This document shows positions 1 through 7,606 of a DNA stretch of 13,894 bases, piece after piece. Positions within the stretch are counted from its first letter, which is position 1. Each line of letters starts with the position of its first letter. The notes below the pieces were generated by a model. It did not search any database. It was not told the DNA's origin and worked only from the letters and a program-made list of their open reading frames with translations. A program made the position numbers and the translations under genes. The stretch is taken from the NCBI RefSeq assembly GCF_042665195.1, contig NZ_JBHTBW010000060.1, forward strand, positions 1-13,894, given 5' to 3'. This stretch comes from Laceyella putida (GTDB lineage Bacteria; Bacillota; Bacilli; Thermoactinomycetales; Thermoactinomycetaceae).

Positions 1-12
1 CAGTGTAACAAA

Positions 13-34
13 AAAAGTGCCCGAAGGCACTTTT
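13..34. terminator. Intrinsic terminator-like hairpin
   Basis: A 9-bp perfect stem, AAAAGTGCC and GGCACTTTT, closes on a CGAA tetraloop. The left flank is an A run and the right side ends in TTTT, so it could stop transcription from either side. It probably ends a gene lying off the left edge, before the phage-like gene that follows. Confidence 0.6.
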
Positions 35-175
35 ACAAATCATGTTATGCTTTTGCATCAGTCTCGTTGATAGGGGTTTTTGTTTTGATCATTTTTCTAG
101 CAGATTTGAAGAAAGACTATCTAACCAATTTGCACTCCCAGGCGTGAACTGTGAGGGCATGAGGAGGAACAAAGG

Positions 176-651
176 ATGGAACTACAAGAGATCAAAGATT
201 TTCTTGCTCAACATAAGGACAGAGAGGACGTTCAGGCCTTCTTAATGGAGCTGAAGCGCCGTCGCTGGACGATGTAAAGCGATTTGTTGAGATGAACGAA
301 GAGGGCAAAAAGTGGTTACAAGCGGAGAAAGATCGCGCTGTTACCAAAGGGATTGAAACGTGGAAAAACAACAACTTGGACAAGCTTGTGCAGGATAAGC
401 TGAACGAACTCAATCCGCCAGAAACTGAAGCAGAAAAACGACTGCGAAAGCTGGAGCAGGAGTTGGAAAAGGAACGCAATGAGCGGGTTCGTGAGTCCTT
501 GCGTAACAAAGCATATAAGCAAGCGACAGAAAAGGGTCTCCCTGTTGAATTGCTCGATTTCTTGGTTGCAGATACAGAGGAGTCCACTATGGAAAATCTC
601 TCCACTCTGAAAGGGAGAGTATTCTCTCTCCCTTTATTAACAATGAACTAA
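176..651 (+). pseudogene. Phage capsid scaffold-like protein (DUF4355 type), frameshifted and truncated
   Basis: The start is ATG 176, eight bases after a strong AGGAGG site (162-167). The first frame gives MELQEIKDFLAQHKDRED... and then runs into a stop. The adjacent frame continues with SLDDVKRFVEMNEEGKKWLQ and a long charged coiled-coil stretch (ETEAEKRLRKLEQELEKER), then ELLDFLVADTEESTMENL. This layout (short N-terminus, central coiled coil, small C-terminal region) is typical of DUF4355 proteins, which act as internal scaffolds for phage capsid assembly. A one-base loss near 237-245 joins the two frames. The C-terminus ends abruptly in unrelated residues at a hairpin (610-635), so about 50 residues of a usual 190-200 seem lost. 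No other capsid genes are visible, so it is a prophage relic. Family assignment is from memory of the pattern. Confidence 0.7.
610..635. repeat. Perfect 10-bp stem hairpin at the scaffold gene truncation point
   Basis: AAAGGGAGAG and CTCTCCCTTT pair perfectly around a 6-base loop. The hairpin sits exactly where similarity to the scaffold family stops. Neither flank has a real T run, so a terminator role is uncertain. It may be a leftover terminator fused to the gene by deletion. Confidence 0.5.
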
Positions 652-869
652 TAATTTTTCTTCTTTTCTTTCCAACGGTTATACAATAACACACAGCTAT
701 TAAAAACAAAAAAGAAAATAAACATGTAAATCACATAGTAATGAATACGACCTTGTAATGTAGGTTGAGTAAATCCTAATTGTTCTTGAATAGAGCGGAA
801 AATCAAGGAAATGATGGCTAGCAAGAAGCTGTAGATAAAAACATGATACCAATTACGGATAGATTTCAT
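648..869 (-). CDS. Small two-helix membrane protein, unidentified
   Basis: The 73-residue product starts MKSIRNWYHVFIYSFLLAII. ATG at 869 is chosen because GGAGGG lies four bases upstream; the longer TTG frame would put the ribosome site inside the coding sequence. Two hydrophobic segments are visible, about residues 9-25 and 45-65, separated by a short polar loop (RSIQEQLGFTQPTLQG). The protein ends in the basic tail RWKEKKKNY. It is probably a plasma-membrane protein with both ends in the cytoplasm. It vaguely resembles short YfzA-type Bacillus membrane proteins, but I cannot assign a family. It is convergent with the scaffold relic, with a 4-base overlap of the 3' ends. No function is inferred. 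Confidence 0.7.
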   Translation of the reverse strand: MKSIRNWYHVFIYSFLLAIISLIFRSIQEQLGFTQPTLQGRIHYYVIYMFIFFFVFNSCVLLYNRWKEKKKNY

Positions 870-972
870 AGAACCCTCCAATTTGCCGTGAATGAATAAA
901 TAGATTTTAACGCGAAATTTCCATTTCGTATATACTAAAGGAGCGAAAATATTAACCCCTTTTCACCTTTAT

Positions 973-1009
973 CAAACAAAAAAAGCGGTCCTGTTTAAAA
1001 GGACCACTT
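973..1009 (-). terminator. Rho-independent terminator of chrA
   Basis: Read on the minus strand, AAGTGGTCC and GGACCGCTT form a stem with one mismatch and a 9-base loop, followed by a run of seven T. It lies directly after the chrA stop codon. Confidence 0.85.
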
Positions 1010-1014
1010 ATTTA

Positions 1015-2220
1015 TTAAGAAAAAACAAGAACTGACCCGCCGATCGCAGAAATAACCACTACCACCCAAGGAGGAAGTTTCCAGATCATCAAGAGTCCAA
1101 AAGCGAGAAGAGCGAGACAGAAATCCGCAGGAGTGTGAATCGCCTTTGTCCATACAGGATCATAAAGAGCAGCCAGTAAAATCCCTACAACAGCCGCATT
1201 AATTCCACTTAAAGCCGCTTGGAAGTTCGGTTGTGTACGAATCCAATCCCAAAAAGGCAACGTTCCAATAATCAATAAAAATGATGGGAGAAAAATGGCT
1301 ACTGTCGCTACCAGAGCTCCAGACCAACCGTGTGTAACCATTCCCAAATAAGCGGCAAAAGTAAAGAGAGGCCCTGGAACAGCTTGGGCCGCCCCATAAC
1401 CGGCTAAGAACTGACTGGAACTCATCCATCCTGGAGTCACCACTTCTGCTTGAAGGAGCGGTAACACTACATGTCCACCACCAAAGACTAACGAACCCGT
1501 CCGATAAAAGCTATCACACATCGCGAGCCACTGAGCAGAAGTCATTTGCCGCAAGAGAGGGAGTACAAGTAAGAGGGCAAAAAATAAACCCCAAGAGATG
1601 ACAGCGGCCCTACGACTAATAGAAATCTGGATGGAGGAGGATTTCACATTGATTTTTTTAGGCAAGAGCAACCATCCAATTAATCCGGCTAGAACGATAA
1701 TTAACACTTGGCTTAGAGCTGTTTGCCAAGTGACAGCAACAATGGTGGCAAGAAACGCAATGGTAGCACGCGGACGATCCGGCGCAAGATTACGAGCCAT
1801 TCCCCAGACAGCCTGTGCCACTACCGCAACAGCCACTACGACCAATCCGTGAATCCATCCCATCTCTTCGATCTTAGCCCCTTGAAGTACATAGGCAAAG
1901 ATAATGAGGGCAAGGGCGGAAGGAAGAGTAAACCCGATCCAAGAAGCAAGAGCCCCCAGAAAACCGGCTCGAATCATTCCAATTGCTATTCCGACTTGAC
2001 TGCTTGCTGGCCCCGGCAAGAATTGACAAAGGGCTACTAAGTCTGCATACGTTTTTTCATCTAACCATTTACGCCGATTGACGTATTCTTCGCGAAAGTA
2101 CCCTAAATGGGCAATCGGTCCTCCAAATGAGGTGAGTCCTAACCGTGTCGCAACTCCTAATACTTCAAGAATATGATTCCTCTGCCTTGTTTGTGCGCTA
2201 GGTTGGTGATGATTAGCCAT
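1015..2220 (-). CDS. chrA: Chromate transporter, two-domain CHR family
   Basis: This 401-residue integral membrane protein expels chromate from the cytoplasm, giving chromate resistance. The length and the internal duplication match long-chain CHR proteins. The N-terminal half has SFGGP (31-35) and QFLPGP (66-71). The C-terminal half repeats the pattern as FGGGH (246-250) and AVPGP (280-284). About ten hydrophobic segments are visible, and a basic linker (around 188-204) separates the halves. The start is ATG 2220 with GGAGG 12 bases upstream, a slightly long spacing. The gene stands alone with a terminator 3' and no chrB-like regulator beside it. Some family members may move other oxyanions such as sulfate, so chromate is inferred from the family. 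The frame is intact throughout, in contrast to most neighbours. Confidence 0.93.
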   Translation of the reverse strand: MANHHQPSAQTRQRNHILEVLGVATRLGLTSFGGPIAHLGYFREEYVNRRKWLDEKTYADLVALCQFLPGPASSQVGIAIGMIRAGFLGALASWIGFTLPSALALIIFAYVLQGAKIEEMGWIHGLVVVAVAVVAQAVWGMARNLAPDRPRATIAFLATIVAVTWQTALSQVLIIVLAGLIGWLLLPKKINVKSSSIQISISRRAAVISWGLFFALLLVLPLLRQMTSAQWLAMCDSFYRTGSLVFGGGHVVLPLLQAEVVTPGWMSSSQFLAGYGAAQAVPGPLFTFAAYLGMVTHGWSGALVATVAIFLPSFLLIIGTLPFWDWIRTQPNFQAALSGINAAVVGILLAALYDPVWTKAIHTPADFCLALLAFGLLMIWKLPPWVVVVISAIGGSVLVFS

Positions 2221-2329
2221 TTGTTTTAAAAACCTCCACTTGTATTTGCCAATAGTTTTTCATCAACTTCACTATACCGTAATATCTTTGTTTATACACA
2301 GATACTTCACATGGAGTGGAGGAATGGGA

Positions 2330-2653
2330 TCATGGAAAAGGAAAAGAACCAACAAGACAGTCGAGGAATGCCTGAGCCCATTCTATTTTTGATTGTGAGT
2401 CTAGCTGTAAAAGAAGAGCTCGCCAAATACGATCCCACGTACCGTCTTCTGTCCACTGTTGTAATCTTCGCCAACATGTAGTTGGCGAGCCATATTTTCG
2501 TGGCATGTCTGCCCAAGGGAGCCTGTTTTCAAGACATAGAGTATCCCATTTAAAGTTTTTCTAGGGTCTGCTGGTGGTCTACCCATGTTTGTTTTTTTCT
2601 TTGGCAATAGAGATGACTTCCCACTGTTGATCCGTTATCTCATGTCTACTCAT
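2330..2653 (-). pseudogene. IS5-family transposase N-terminal remnant, multiply frameshifted
   Basis: Three frames together rebuild the start of an IS5-type transposase. First comes MSRHEITDQQWEVIS from ATG 2653. In the next frame, LPKKKTNMGRPPADPRKTLN and GILYVLKTG follow. In a third, PWADMPRKYGSPTTCWRRLQ and QWTEDGTWDRIW follow, ending near EWAQAFLDC. This matches the N-terminal DUF4096-like domain of IS5-group transposases, which act as DDE enzymes in cut-and-paste DNA movement. The DDE catalytic part is absent. Frameshifts lie near 2610-2625 and 2515-2525. No terminal inverted repeats could be recognised, so the element is dead and its ends are lost. Confidence 0.85.
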
Positions 2654-2658
2654 AATAT

Positions 2659-2754
2659 TTATATTTTACAGTATTTTTGATCCAAGGGTACTTTTGAAAT
2701 AGCTTCTAATCTTTCTGCATCAGTCTCCAGTGGGAGGTATTTTTTTAGAACCCA
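2659..2754 (-). pseudogene. C-terminal remnant of an unidentified gene
   Basis: A minus-strand frame of 31 residues ends in LETDAERLEAISKVPLDQKY followed by CKI and a stop. Its composition looks like real coding sequence, but it opens directly after a stop codon and has no start. It lies six bases upstream of the IS5 remnant start. It is probably the tail of a gene interrupted or cut by the insertion. I do not recognise the family. Confidence 0.35.
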
Positions 2755-2792
2755 TCAATGAATGTTGGAGATAGGACATAAATAAAAAATAA

Positions 2793-2808
2793 CCCTGTTT
2801 AAACAGGG
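2793..2808 (-). terminator. Palindromic hairpin with T-rich minus-strand tail
   Basis: CCCTGTTT followed by AAACAGGG is a perfect 16-bp palindrome. On the minus strand it is followed by TTATTTTTTATTT, so it could end transcription coming from the right. No intact gene is left for it to serve. Confidence 0.5.
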
Positions 2809-2809
2809 G

Positions 2810-3329
2810 CAGTTAGCTCACAGGAATACAGTTTAAATATAACATTTACATCTTACTCAGCTATTCATTCAATATGACCATGGTGAAAAAAGTAAATAAA
2901 AAATCCATTGGAAGCCGACGGTGACACTATAAGAAGGTACAAAGCGACTGAGCCAATTAGTCATTGATCCTATAATATTTTGCAATGCCGGATTCAATCT
3001 GAGCTTCGTTGGTGTGTGGTTCTACCCCAAACAAAAGATCTTTTCCGCGAGTTCGGCATTGATGCCATATGCGCGCTGGTGCTTCGGACCTTTGCATATT
3101 CGCTCAGCAAATTAAAGGGTTCTTTTATCTTTTTCAGCTGGGAAGCCAACGATTGGATACGTGTCGAAATGAAAGGGCACACTCGATCATCGTACGGGGT
3201 GGGTGGTGGCATTCATTGCACGACGGACACCTGCTGCTAATCTGGCGGGATCGCCGGTACCCTGGAAATGGAGATATAGGACCCGGGGTCTTTCATAGAG
3301 CCAATGGTTGTGGAGGGCGCTCACCGAAA
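2810..3329. other. Gene-poor stretch with degraded coding debris
   Basis: No intact gene is seen. On the minus strand, separate frames give protein-like pieces: a cysteine cluster CPSCNECHHPPRTMIECAL (about 3160-3225), then HFDTYPIVGFPAEKDKRTL and FAERICKGPKHQRAYGINAE (about 3020-3175), interrupted by stops and frame changes. Together they look like one decayed gene with an N-terminal zinc-ribbon-like motif, possibly a transposase, but the family is not recognised. Plus-strand frames here appear to be shadows. The part from 2810 to 3000 is AT-rich and shows nothing clear. Confidence 0.3.
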
Positions 3330-3374
3330 AGCACCTTTTCTGCAAACGTCTCAGAAAAGATGCTCATTTTTTTC
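3330..3374 (+). terminator. Rho-independent terminator
   Basis: AGCACCTTTTCTG and CAGAAAAGATGCT pair with one mismatch around a 9-base loop (CAAACGTCT). A run of seven T follows on the plus strand. A related hairpin occurs at 9514-9552. It insulates the multicopper oxidase gene from upstream transcription. Confidence 0.75.
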
Positions 3375-3506
3375 GTTTTGGGGGCACCATTTTTTCTTAA
3401 CTTGATGGGCATGTGGTATTAACCCTAAAGGGGAGAACTTGCACATATTTTCGGACTTGATCGAATAGATTAATTATGAATCAGTATTTTATAAAGGAGC
3501 GGAACT

Positions 3507-5042
3507 ATGATTCTCTCTAAATTTGTAGATGAACTTCCCATTCTCCCTGTTTTAAAGCCTCGTTGGAAAGATTCATGTCATACTTATTATGAAGTGAATA
3601 TGACGGAATTTAAGCAATCTCTCCATAGTGAGTTAAATGACACAACGGTTTGGGGATATGAAGGCAGCTATCCAGGACCTACCATTGAGGTGGAAAGCGG
3701 AGAAAAAGTGTTCATTAAATGGATCAACAATCTTCCCGCGAAGCATCTATTGCCGGTAGACTATACGGTACATGGTGCCCATTTGGATGTACCGGAAGTA
3801 AGAACGGTGGTACATGTACACGGGGCTAGTGTTGAACCTGAAAGCGACGGGTATCCGGAGGCTTGGTTTACAAAGGGATTTGAACAAGTCGGTCCTTATT
3901 TTACAAAGAAAGTATATCGATATGATAATTACATGCGAGCTTGTACTCTCTGGTATCATGACCATGCGCTTGGTATCACAAGACTCAATGTGTATGCAGG
4001 CCTCGCAGGATATTTCCTTGTAAGAGATCAACAGGAACGCTTATTGAATTTGCCATGTGGTCAATATGAAATCCCTCTTATTATACAAGACAAGTCTTTT
4101 AATGAAGACGGTTCACTTTATTACCCGAGGCAGCCAGATAAACCAGTCCCGGAATTAGAAACATCGGTTATTCCTGAATTTATAGGGGATACCATCTTGG
4201 TGAATGGAAAAGTATGGCCCTATTTAAAAGTGGAACCACGTAAATATCGATTTAGGCTGCTAAATGCATCTAACACCCGTTTCTATAGGATCAAGCTTGA
4301 TTCGGGACAACTTATTTATCAAATCGGAACGGATGGAGGATTGATGGAATACCCGATAGGAGTCAAAGAAATCATGTTGGCTCCTTCAGAAAGAGCAGAT
4401 GTCATCATTGATTTTACCAATCTTGAGGGAAAGAATATTATCATGACAAATGATGCCCCTGCTCCTTTTCCAAGCGGCGTTGCGCCAAATCCAAATACGG
4501 TAGGTACATTGATGCAATTTAGAGTAACTCTTCCTCTTTCAAGTATTGATACGAGTGTTATACCGTCTTATATGGGGCCTCTTCCCAAACTGAGAGAACA
4601 ATCAGCTTCAAAGATCAGATATTTAACATTAGATGATATAACGGATCAGTACGGCCGTGAATTCATGTTATTAGATGGTAAAAGGTGGGATGCCCCCATA
4701 ACAGAAAATCCAAAATTGGGGTCAACCGAAATATGGCATCTTATCAACTTAACTACAGATACACATCCTATTCATGTTCACTTAATTGATTTCCAAATAC
4801 TAGACCGGAGAGCTTTCGATGTAGAACGATTTAAAAAGGAGAGAGTCATCCATTACACTGGCCCGTCGATCCCTCCTGAACCATTTGAAAGAGGATTGAA
4901 GGATACAGTAAGAGCTAATCCTAACCAGGTAACTCGAATTATCATGAATTTTGATTCGTATACAGGATTGTATGTATGGCACTGTCATATATTGGAGCAC
5001 GAGGATTATGAAATGATGAGACCGTTTGTGGTTATCCGATAA
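3507..5042 (+). CDS. cotA: CotA-like multicopper oxidase (spore-coat laccase)
   Basis: This 511-residue enzyme is near the 513 of Bacillus subtilis CotA and collinear with it. Laccases of this type oxidise phenols, bilirubin or metals at a type 1 copper and reduce oxygen to water at a trinuclear centre. All copper ligands are visible: HVH (103-105), HDH (151-153), HPIHVH (420-425) and HCHILEH (492-498) with axial Met503. Domain hallmarks GYEGSYPGPTIEV and DSDGYPEAWF-like stretches are present. No signal peptide is seen, as in CotA, which reaches the outer spore coat from the mother cell. ATG 3507 follows AAAGGAG by seven bases. The gene is monocistronic by spacing, with a terminator before it and another about 260 bases after it. 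Coat location and sporulation timing are inferred from the family; the gene is intact. Confidence 0.95.
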   Translation: MILSKFVDELPILPVLKPRWKDSCHTYYEVNMTEFKQSLHSELNDTTVWGYEGSYPGPTIEVESGEKVFIKWINNLPAKHLLPVDYTVHGAHLDVPEVRTVVHVHGASVEPESDGYPEAWFTKGFEQVGPYFTKKVYRYDNYMRACTLWYHDHALGITRLNVYAGLAGYFLVRDQQERLLNLPCGQYEIPLIIQDKSFNEDGSLYYPRQPDKPVPELETSVIPEFIGDTILVNGKVWPYLKVEPRKYRFRLLNASNTRFYRIKLDSGQLIYQIGTDGGLMEYPIGVKEIMLAPSERADVIIDFTNLEGKNIIMTNDAPAPFPSGVAPNPNTVGTLMQFRVTLPLSSIDTSVIPSYMGPLPKLREQSASKIRYLTLDDITDQYGREFMLLDGKRWDAPITENPKLGSTEIWHLINLTTDTHPIHVHLIDFQILDRRAFDVERFKKERVIHYTGPSIPPEPFERGLKDTVRANPNQVTRIIMNFDSYTGLYVWHCHILEHEDYEMMRPFVVIR

Positions 5043-5060
5043 TAGACCTAATTTATTTGA

Positions 5061-5201
5061 GCAAAAAGAAAGTTCACACGTGATCATCCTCCGTATTTCC
5101 GTTACGAGAGCAAGCAAATCAAATACCGAGAGCGGTTATTTTCAATGCTCGCAGAGTTATTGCTTGATCCTGGACCATACAAAATTAAGGAGGAGTTTTG
5201 A
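5061..5201 (+). pseudogene. Unidentified coding remnant after the oxidase
   Basis: After an in-frame TGA, 46 codons read FTRDHPPYFRYESKQIKYRE then RLFSMLAELLLDPGPYKIKE and EF, ending at 5201. The sequence is protein-like but has no start. A very good AAGGAGGAG site inside its 3' end precedes ATG 5201, which overlaps the stop as TGATG, a classic translational coupling. That downstream frame gives only MRVIGLMRQD before a stop; the next frame offers RLRINTLHLIEN. So the remains of two coupled genes appear to be fused and broken here. The family is unknown. Confidence 0.4.
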
Positions 5202-5301
5202 TGCGGGTCATAGGTCTAATGCGGCAAGATTGAGAATCAATACATTACATCTTATAGAGAATTGAAACGAAGACGCCGTCACATTCTACGCCAGAATGGA
5301 G

Positions 5302-5336
5302 AACCGCCCGTTCTTTCAAGGACGAGCGGTTTTTTT
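5302..5336 (+). terminator. Rho-independent terminator
   Basis: AACCGC and GCGGTT pair, extended by CGT/ACG past one mismatch, with a short loop and a run of seven T on the plus strand. It closes the cotA-side transcript before the convergent DUF6022-like gene. Confidence 0.85.
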
Positions 5337-5355
5337 GCTTGCACTACGGTGTGTC

Positions 5356-5390
5356 CGTTTTTTAAACGGATGCGGGGCGTTTAAAAAACG
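5356..5390. repeat. 13-bp perfect inverted repeat over the 3' end of the DUF6022-like gene
   Basis: CGTTTTTTAAACG (5356-5368) and CGTTTAAAAAACG (5378-5390) are exact inverted copies with a 9-base loop. The arms cover the stop codon and the final FFKRP codons. Each arm is itself self-complementary, so two small hairpins or one large one can form. There is no T run outside, so termination is uncertain. Confidence 0.55.
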
Positions 5391-6059
5391 CGATCAGGCG
5401 GCCTTGATAAGGAACGACGGAAGCGAGTTCCCACCCATGTTTGCCCCATTGGGCCAAGGCAACATCCAATGCGCTCACCTCAAATTTATCTTGGTCCGAA
5501 TTCAAATAATCGCTAAGACCTGTTTCGGCACTGTATTCCCATTTTTGGATTTCATCCGGATCCCGATCGGGGTGAAGGTATCCGCCGAATTTCTTGTTCA
5601 TCCGGATCGATGCTTGGGAAATGGCCACGATGATGGCCTCTTTTTCTGTTTCTTCCAAGGCGAAAATATCGGGCGCCGCCGGAATGTCAAATTTGGCGTG
5701 AGAGTGGAAGACGCGCAATCAAGTGTTCCGATCGGGGTTCCATCTCCTTTCTTCACGACGCACCACATGCATCGTTCGCGTTCTTCCGGAGGCCCCCAAT
5801 GTTCCAAGGATTGAGGGAGAATGAAGCCGGGCTTCCAGATCAATCCGGCTCGGGTCAATTTGTTGTGGATGGGGTTTAACAGCTTGCTCATATACAGCCC
5901 ATATGCGGGCTCACCAATCTTTTCGAAAGTATTCAACAATTCTTGGCGATGTTCTTGCAAAACGGACATCCAATGGGTTTGAAAATGTTTTTGGATATAC
6001 TTTGCCAAATCCTGAATGGTGATTTCCGGGTTTTCAAAAAATGAATCCCATGTTTGCAT
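5362..6059 (-). pseudogene. DUF6022-like protein, split by a frameshift
   Basis: Two overlapping frames make one protein of about 230 residues. The first (ATG 6059 after AAAGGGG) gives ITIQDLAKYIQKHFQTHWMS, EPAYGLYMSKLLNPIH and CMWCVVKKGDGTPIGTL. At about 5710-5720 the reading moves to another frame with VFHSHAKFDIPAAPDIFALE, KWEYSAETGLSDYLN and WGKHGWELASVVPYQGRLIA, ending FFKRPASV. The order and ending resemble the DUF6022 family of Bacillales; the end (WEY...GWELASV) also recalls DUF4177. Its biochemical role is unknown. It is divergent from a TetR regulator, with palindromes between them, so it was probably the regulator's target. One missing base near 5715 would restore the frame, so either recent decay or a sequence error fits. 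Confidence 0.65.
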
Positions 6060-6193
6060 CTTCCCGAACCCCTTTCGTCTATTAACCGTTTATTCGCCCA
6101 TGGAGCGGCCTTGTGGCGGTTTGGGCATGAAATGACTCTAGCGCATTGTTCGCTTGGTGGGGGATTCTATTTTCACCCACAATCCAACATAAA

Positions 6194-6216
6194 GTTGTTT
6201 AAAACAACATGTTGTT
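6194..6216. promoter_or_regulatory. Overlapping palindromes, probable TetR operator and promoter
   Basis: Two perfect palindromes overlap: GTTGTTT-A-AAACAAC (6194-6208) and AACAACATGTTGTT (6203-6216). They lie between the divergent DUF6022-like gene and tetR. A possible tetR promoter overlaps them, with TTGTTT (6195-6200) as -35 and TAAGAT (6219-6224) as -10 at 18-base spacing. Repeated GTTGTT half-sites are what a dimeric TetR protein would bind, giving autorepression and control of the neighbour. This is inferred from layout. Confidence 0.6.
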
Positions 6217-6347
6217 GTTAAGATTATAAGGGGTTGAAAATCGCGATGACAACCGATAAATGGGGAAGAAATGTCGCTTAACCAACTGATGCGGCTGATT
6301 TGCCGGATAAGCAGGAGAAAAACGACAAAAAGGGCAGGAGTGTATGT

Positions 6348-6962
6348 ATGAAAGAGAATTTGGATCCGCGCGTGAAAAGAACGCGCCGCCTGTTAAGGGA
6401 GGCCCTGATCGCCCTCCTTCAAGAAAAAAGTCTTGACGACATCACCGTTCGCGATTTGACCGAACGGGCGGGGATTAACCGGGCCACTTTTTACGAACAT
6501 TACCGTGACAAATTTGATTTGCTGGATCAAACCATCGATGAGTTGCTCTTTTCCCTGGTGACCCATGTGGCCCCTAGGAGCGTGGAAGAATTCACCGAAA
6601 GCGGGGAGGCCATTCCGGTTTTTGTCCGGATGTTCGAATTTATTCACGAGCATGCCCTCTACTTCCAAGTGATGATGGGGGACCATGGCATCCCTTCGTT
6701 TCAGCGGCGCATGCTCAAAATGATCCGCCAGTTCATGGACAAAAAGCTGGACCAGCTCCATCCGCAGCCTGAAAAGATGAAAATTCCCAAGGAGATTTTC
6801 ACTTACTATATTTCATATGCGAACCTCGGGCTCATCACTTATTGGTTGGAAAATGGCATGCAATACTCGGCCCAGTATATGGCAAAACAGCTGTCCGAAT
6901 TGACCTTGAGGGGGCCTTATCTCACATCGGGGTTGGATGAAACGGATGAAAATCAGTTTTGA
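6348..6962 (+). CDS. TetR/AcrR-family transcriptional regulator
   Basis: This 204-residue DNA-binding repressor has the TetR helix-turn-helix near the N-terminus (residues about 8-55). It includes KRTRRLLREALIALLQEKS, ITVRDLTERAGINRATFYEH and YRDKFDLL. The C-terminal ligand-binding half, with MMGDHG, FTYYISYANLGLITYWLENG and a final MAKQLSEL helix, looks like the TetR_C_8 type. ATG 6348 is chosen because AGGAG lies seven bases upstream; a TTG 48 bases earlier lacks a site. It is divergently arranged with the DUF6022-like gene. Overlapping GTTGTT palindromes in the gap probably serve as operator. The ligand is unknown. The GC content of this block is visibly higher than around cotA, suggesting separate acquisition. 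Confidence 0.9.
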   Translation: MKENLDPRVKRTRRLLREALIALLQEKSLDDITVRDLTERAGINRATFYEHYRDKFDLLDQTIDELLFSLVTHVAPRSVEEFTESGEAIPVFVRMFEFIHEHALYFQVMMGDHGIPSFQRRMLKMIRQFMDKKLDQLHPQPEKMKIPKEIFTYYISYANLGLITYWLENGMQYSAQYMAKQLSELTLRGPYLTSGLDETDENQF

Positions 6963-6971
6963 ACAACCGAA

Positions 6972-7315
6972 TTAGTTAAATCGTCCAGCCACAATGTGGC
7001 TTTCAAAGGCAAATGGTCCAAGGCCAGGGGGGGAATGCCGGAAGGTTTCCGCGGATTCAACACGGATACCGTGGCTGACAAAAATGTAGTTCAGTTGCCG
7101 TTTGGGGCGGATGGATGTGAAGGTGGGGAAGACCCCGACCCGTGCGGCTGTGCACACATCGGCGAAATGATCGGTCACTTTCTACCATGGTTTAGATTCG
7201 GGAGTCATGTTCCAATCGCCCATGATGATGATGAGAGAGGAAACGGCTTTGGCTTGTGCGAGGATGAAATCGGTTTGTTTCCGGTAAACGAATATAGGCT
7301 TTTCACTTAGAGCAA
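6972..7315 (-). pseudogene. Endonuclease/exonuclease/phosphatase (EEP) domain remnant
   Basis: The minus strand preserves the C-terminal part of an EEP-superfamily hydrolase. KQTDFILAQAKAVSSLIIIM leads into GDWNMTPESKPW, matching the GD(F/W)N...P motif. After an in-frame TAG (7182-7184) come DHFADVCTAARVGVFPTFTS and PKRQLNYIFVSHGIRVESAE, matching the usual D-Y-I-F-V-S motif. The usual final S-D-H has decayed (FESHIVAGRF). EEP enzymes cut DNA, RNA or phosphate esters with a metal. The N-terminal half with the catalytic Glu is missing, so the gene is dead. It ends 9 bases from the convergent tetR stop, and its 5' side is cut just before the Met/His-rich gene. Confidence 0.75.
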
Positions 7316-7372
7316 ATATGGATAGTCTTCCGTATACTGCATACAAATCAAGATCATAAAGGGGTTGTTAAA

Positions 7373-7606
7373 ATGGAACATAAATATCCCATGCACTACC
7401 CGCACATGATGTGTCCACCTATGATGCCACACAAGATGCCACATATGATGGATCATAACATGTACAAAGCGTATTATCATAGTAAAAAAGCATATAAGTA
7501 CATGAAAAAAATGATGAAGCGCCATTGCCATATGCCACACTATAGGGAAAGTTCCTCATGTGGTTATACGTACGATGCGGTAGACGATTTTAGGGGACTG
7601 GGGTAA
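7373..7606 (+). CDS. Met/His/Tyr-rich small protein, possible metal binder or coat protein
   Basis: The product has 77 residues: 14 Met, 10 His, 9 Tyr and 3 Cys. It begins MEHKYPMHYPHMMCPPMMPH and carries repeated M-P-H and M-M pairs, then a lysine-rich middle (AYKYMKKMMKRHCHMPH) and a plain C-terminus. AAAGGGG lies eight bases upstream of ATG. Such composition is typical of copper-binding peptides and of some spore-coat proteins of Bacillales, which cross-link through Tyr and Lys. No signal peptide is seen. The upstream sequence CATACAAAT (7340-7348) resembles the -10 element of mother-cell sigma E/K promoters, but no convincing -35 was found. A link to the CotA-like copper enzyme upstream is only an inference. 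No named family is recognised. Confidence 0.65.
   Translation: MEHKYPMHYPHMMCPPMMPHKMPHMMDHNMYKAYYHSKKAYKYMKKMMKRHCHMPHYRESSSCGYTYDAVDDFRGLG

Noticed and set aside
42..245. 67-residue plus-strand frame at the left edge
   Set aside because: No ribosome site, no coding-like composition, and its end overlaps the scaffold gene start in another frame.
5296..5814. 172-residue plus-strand open frame
   Set aside because: It is antisense to the two clearly coding frames of the DUF6022-like gene and starts within a terminator.
7307..7540. His-rich minus-strand frame
   Set aside because: It is the complement of the Met/His-rich gene, lacks a ribosome site, and its composition arises from ATG-rich codons on the other strand.
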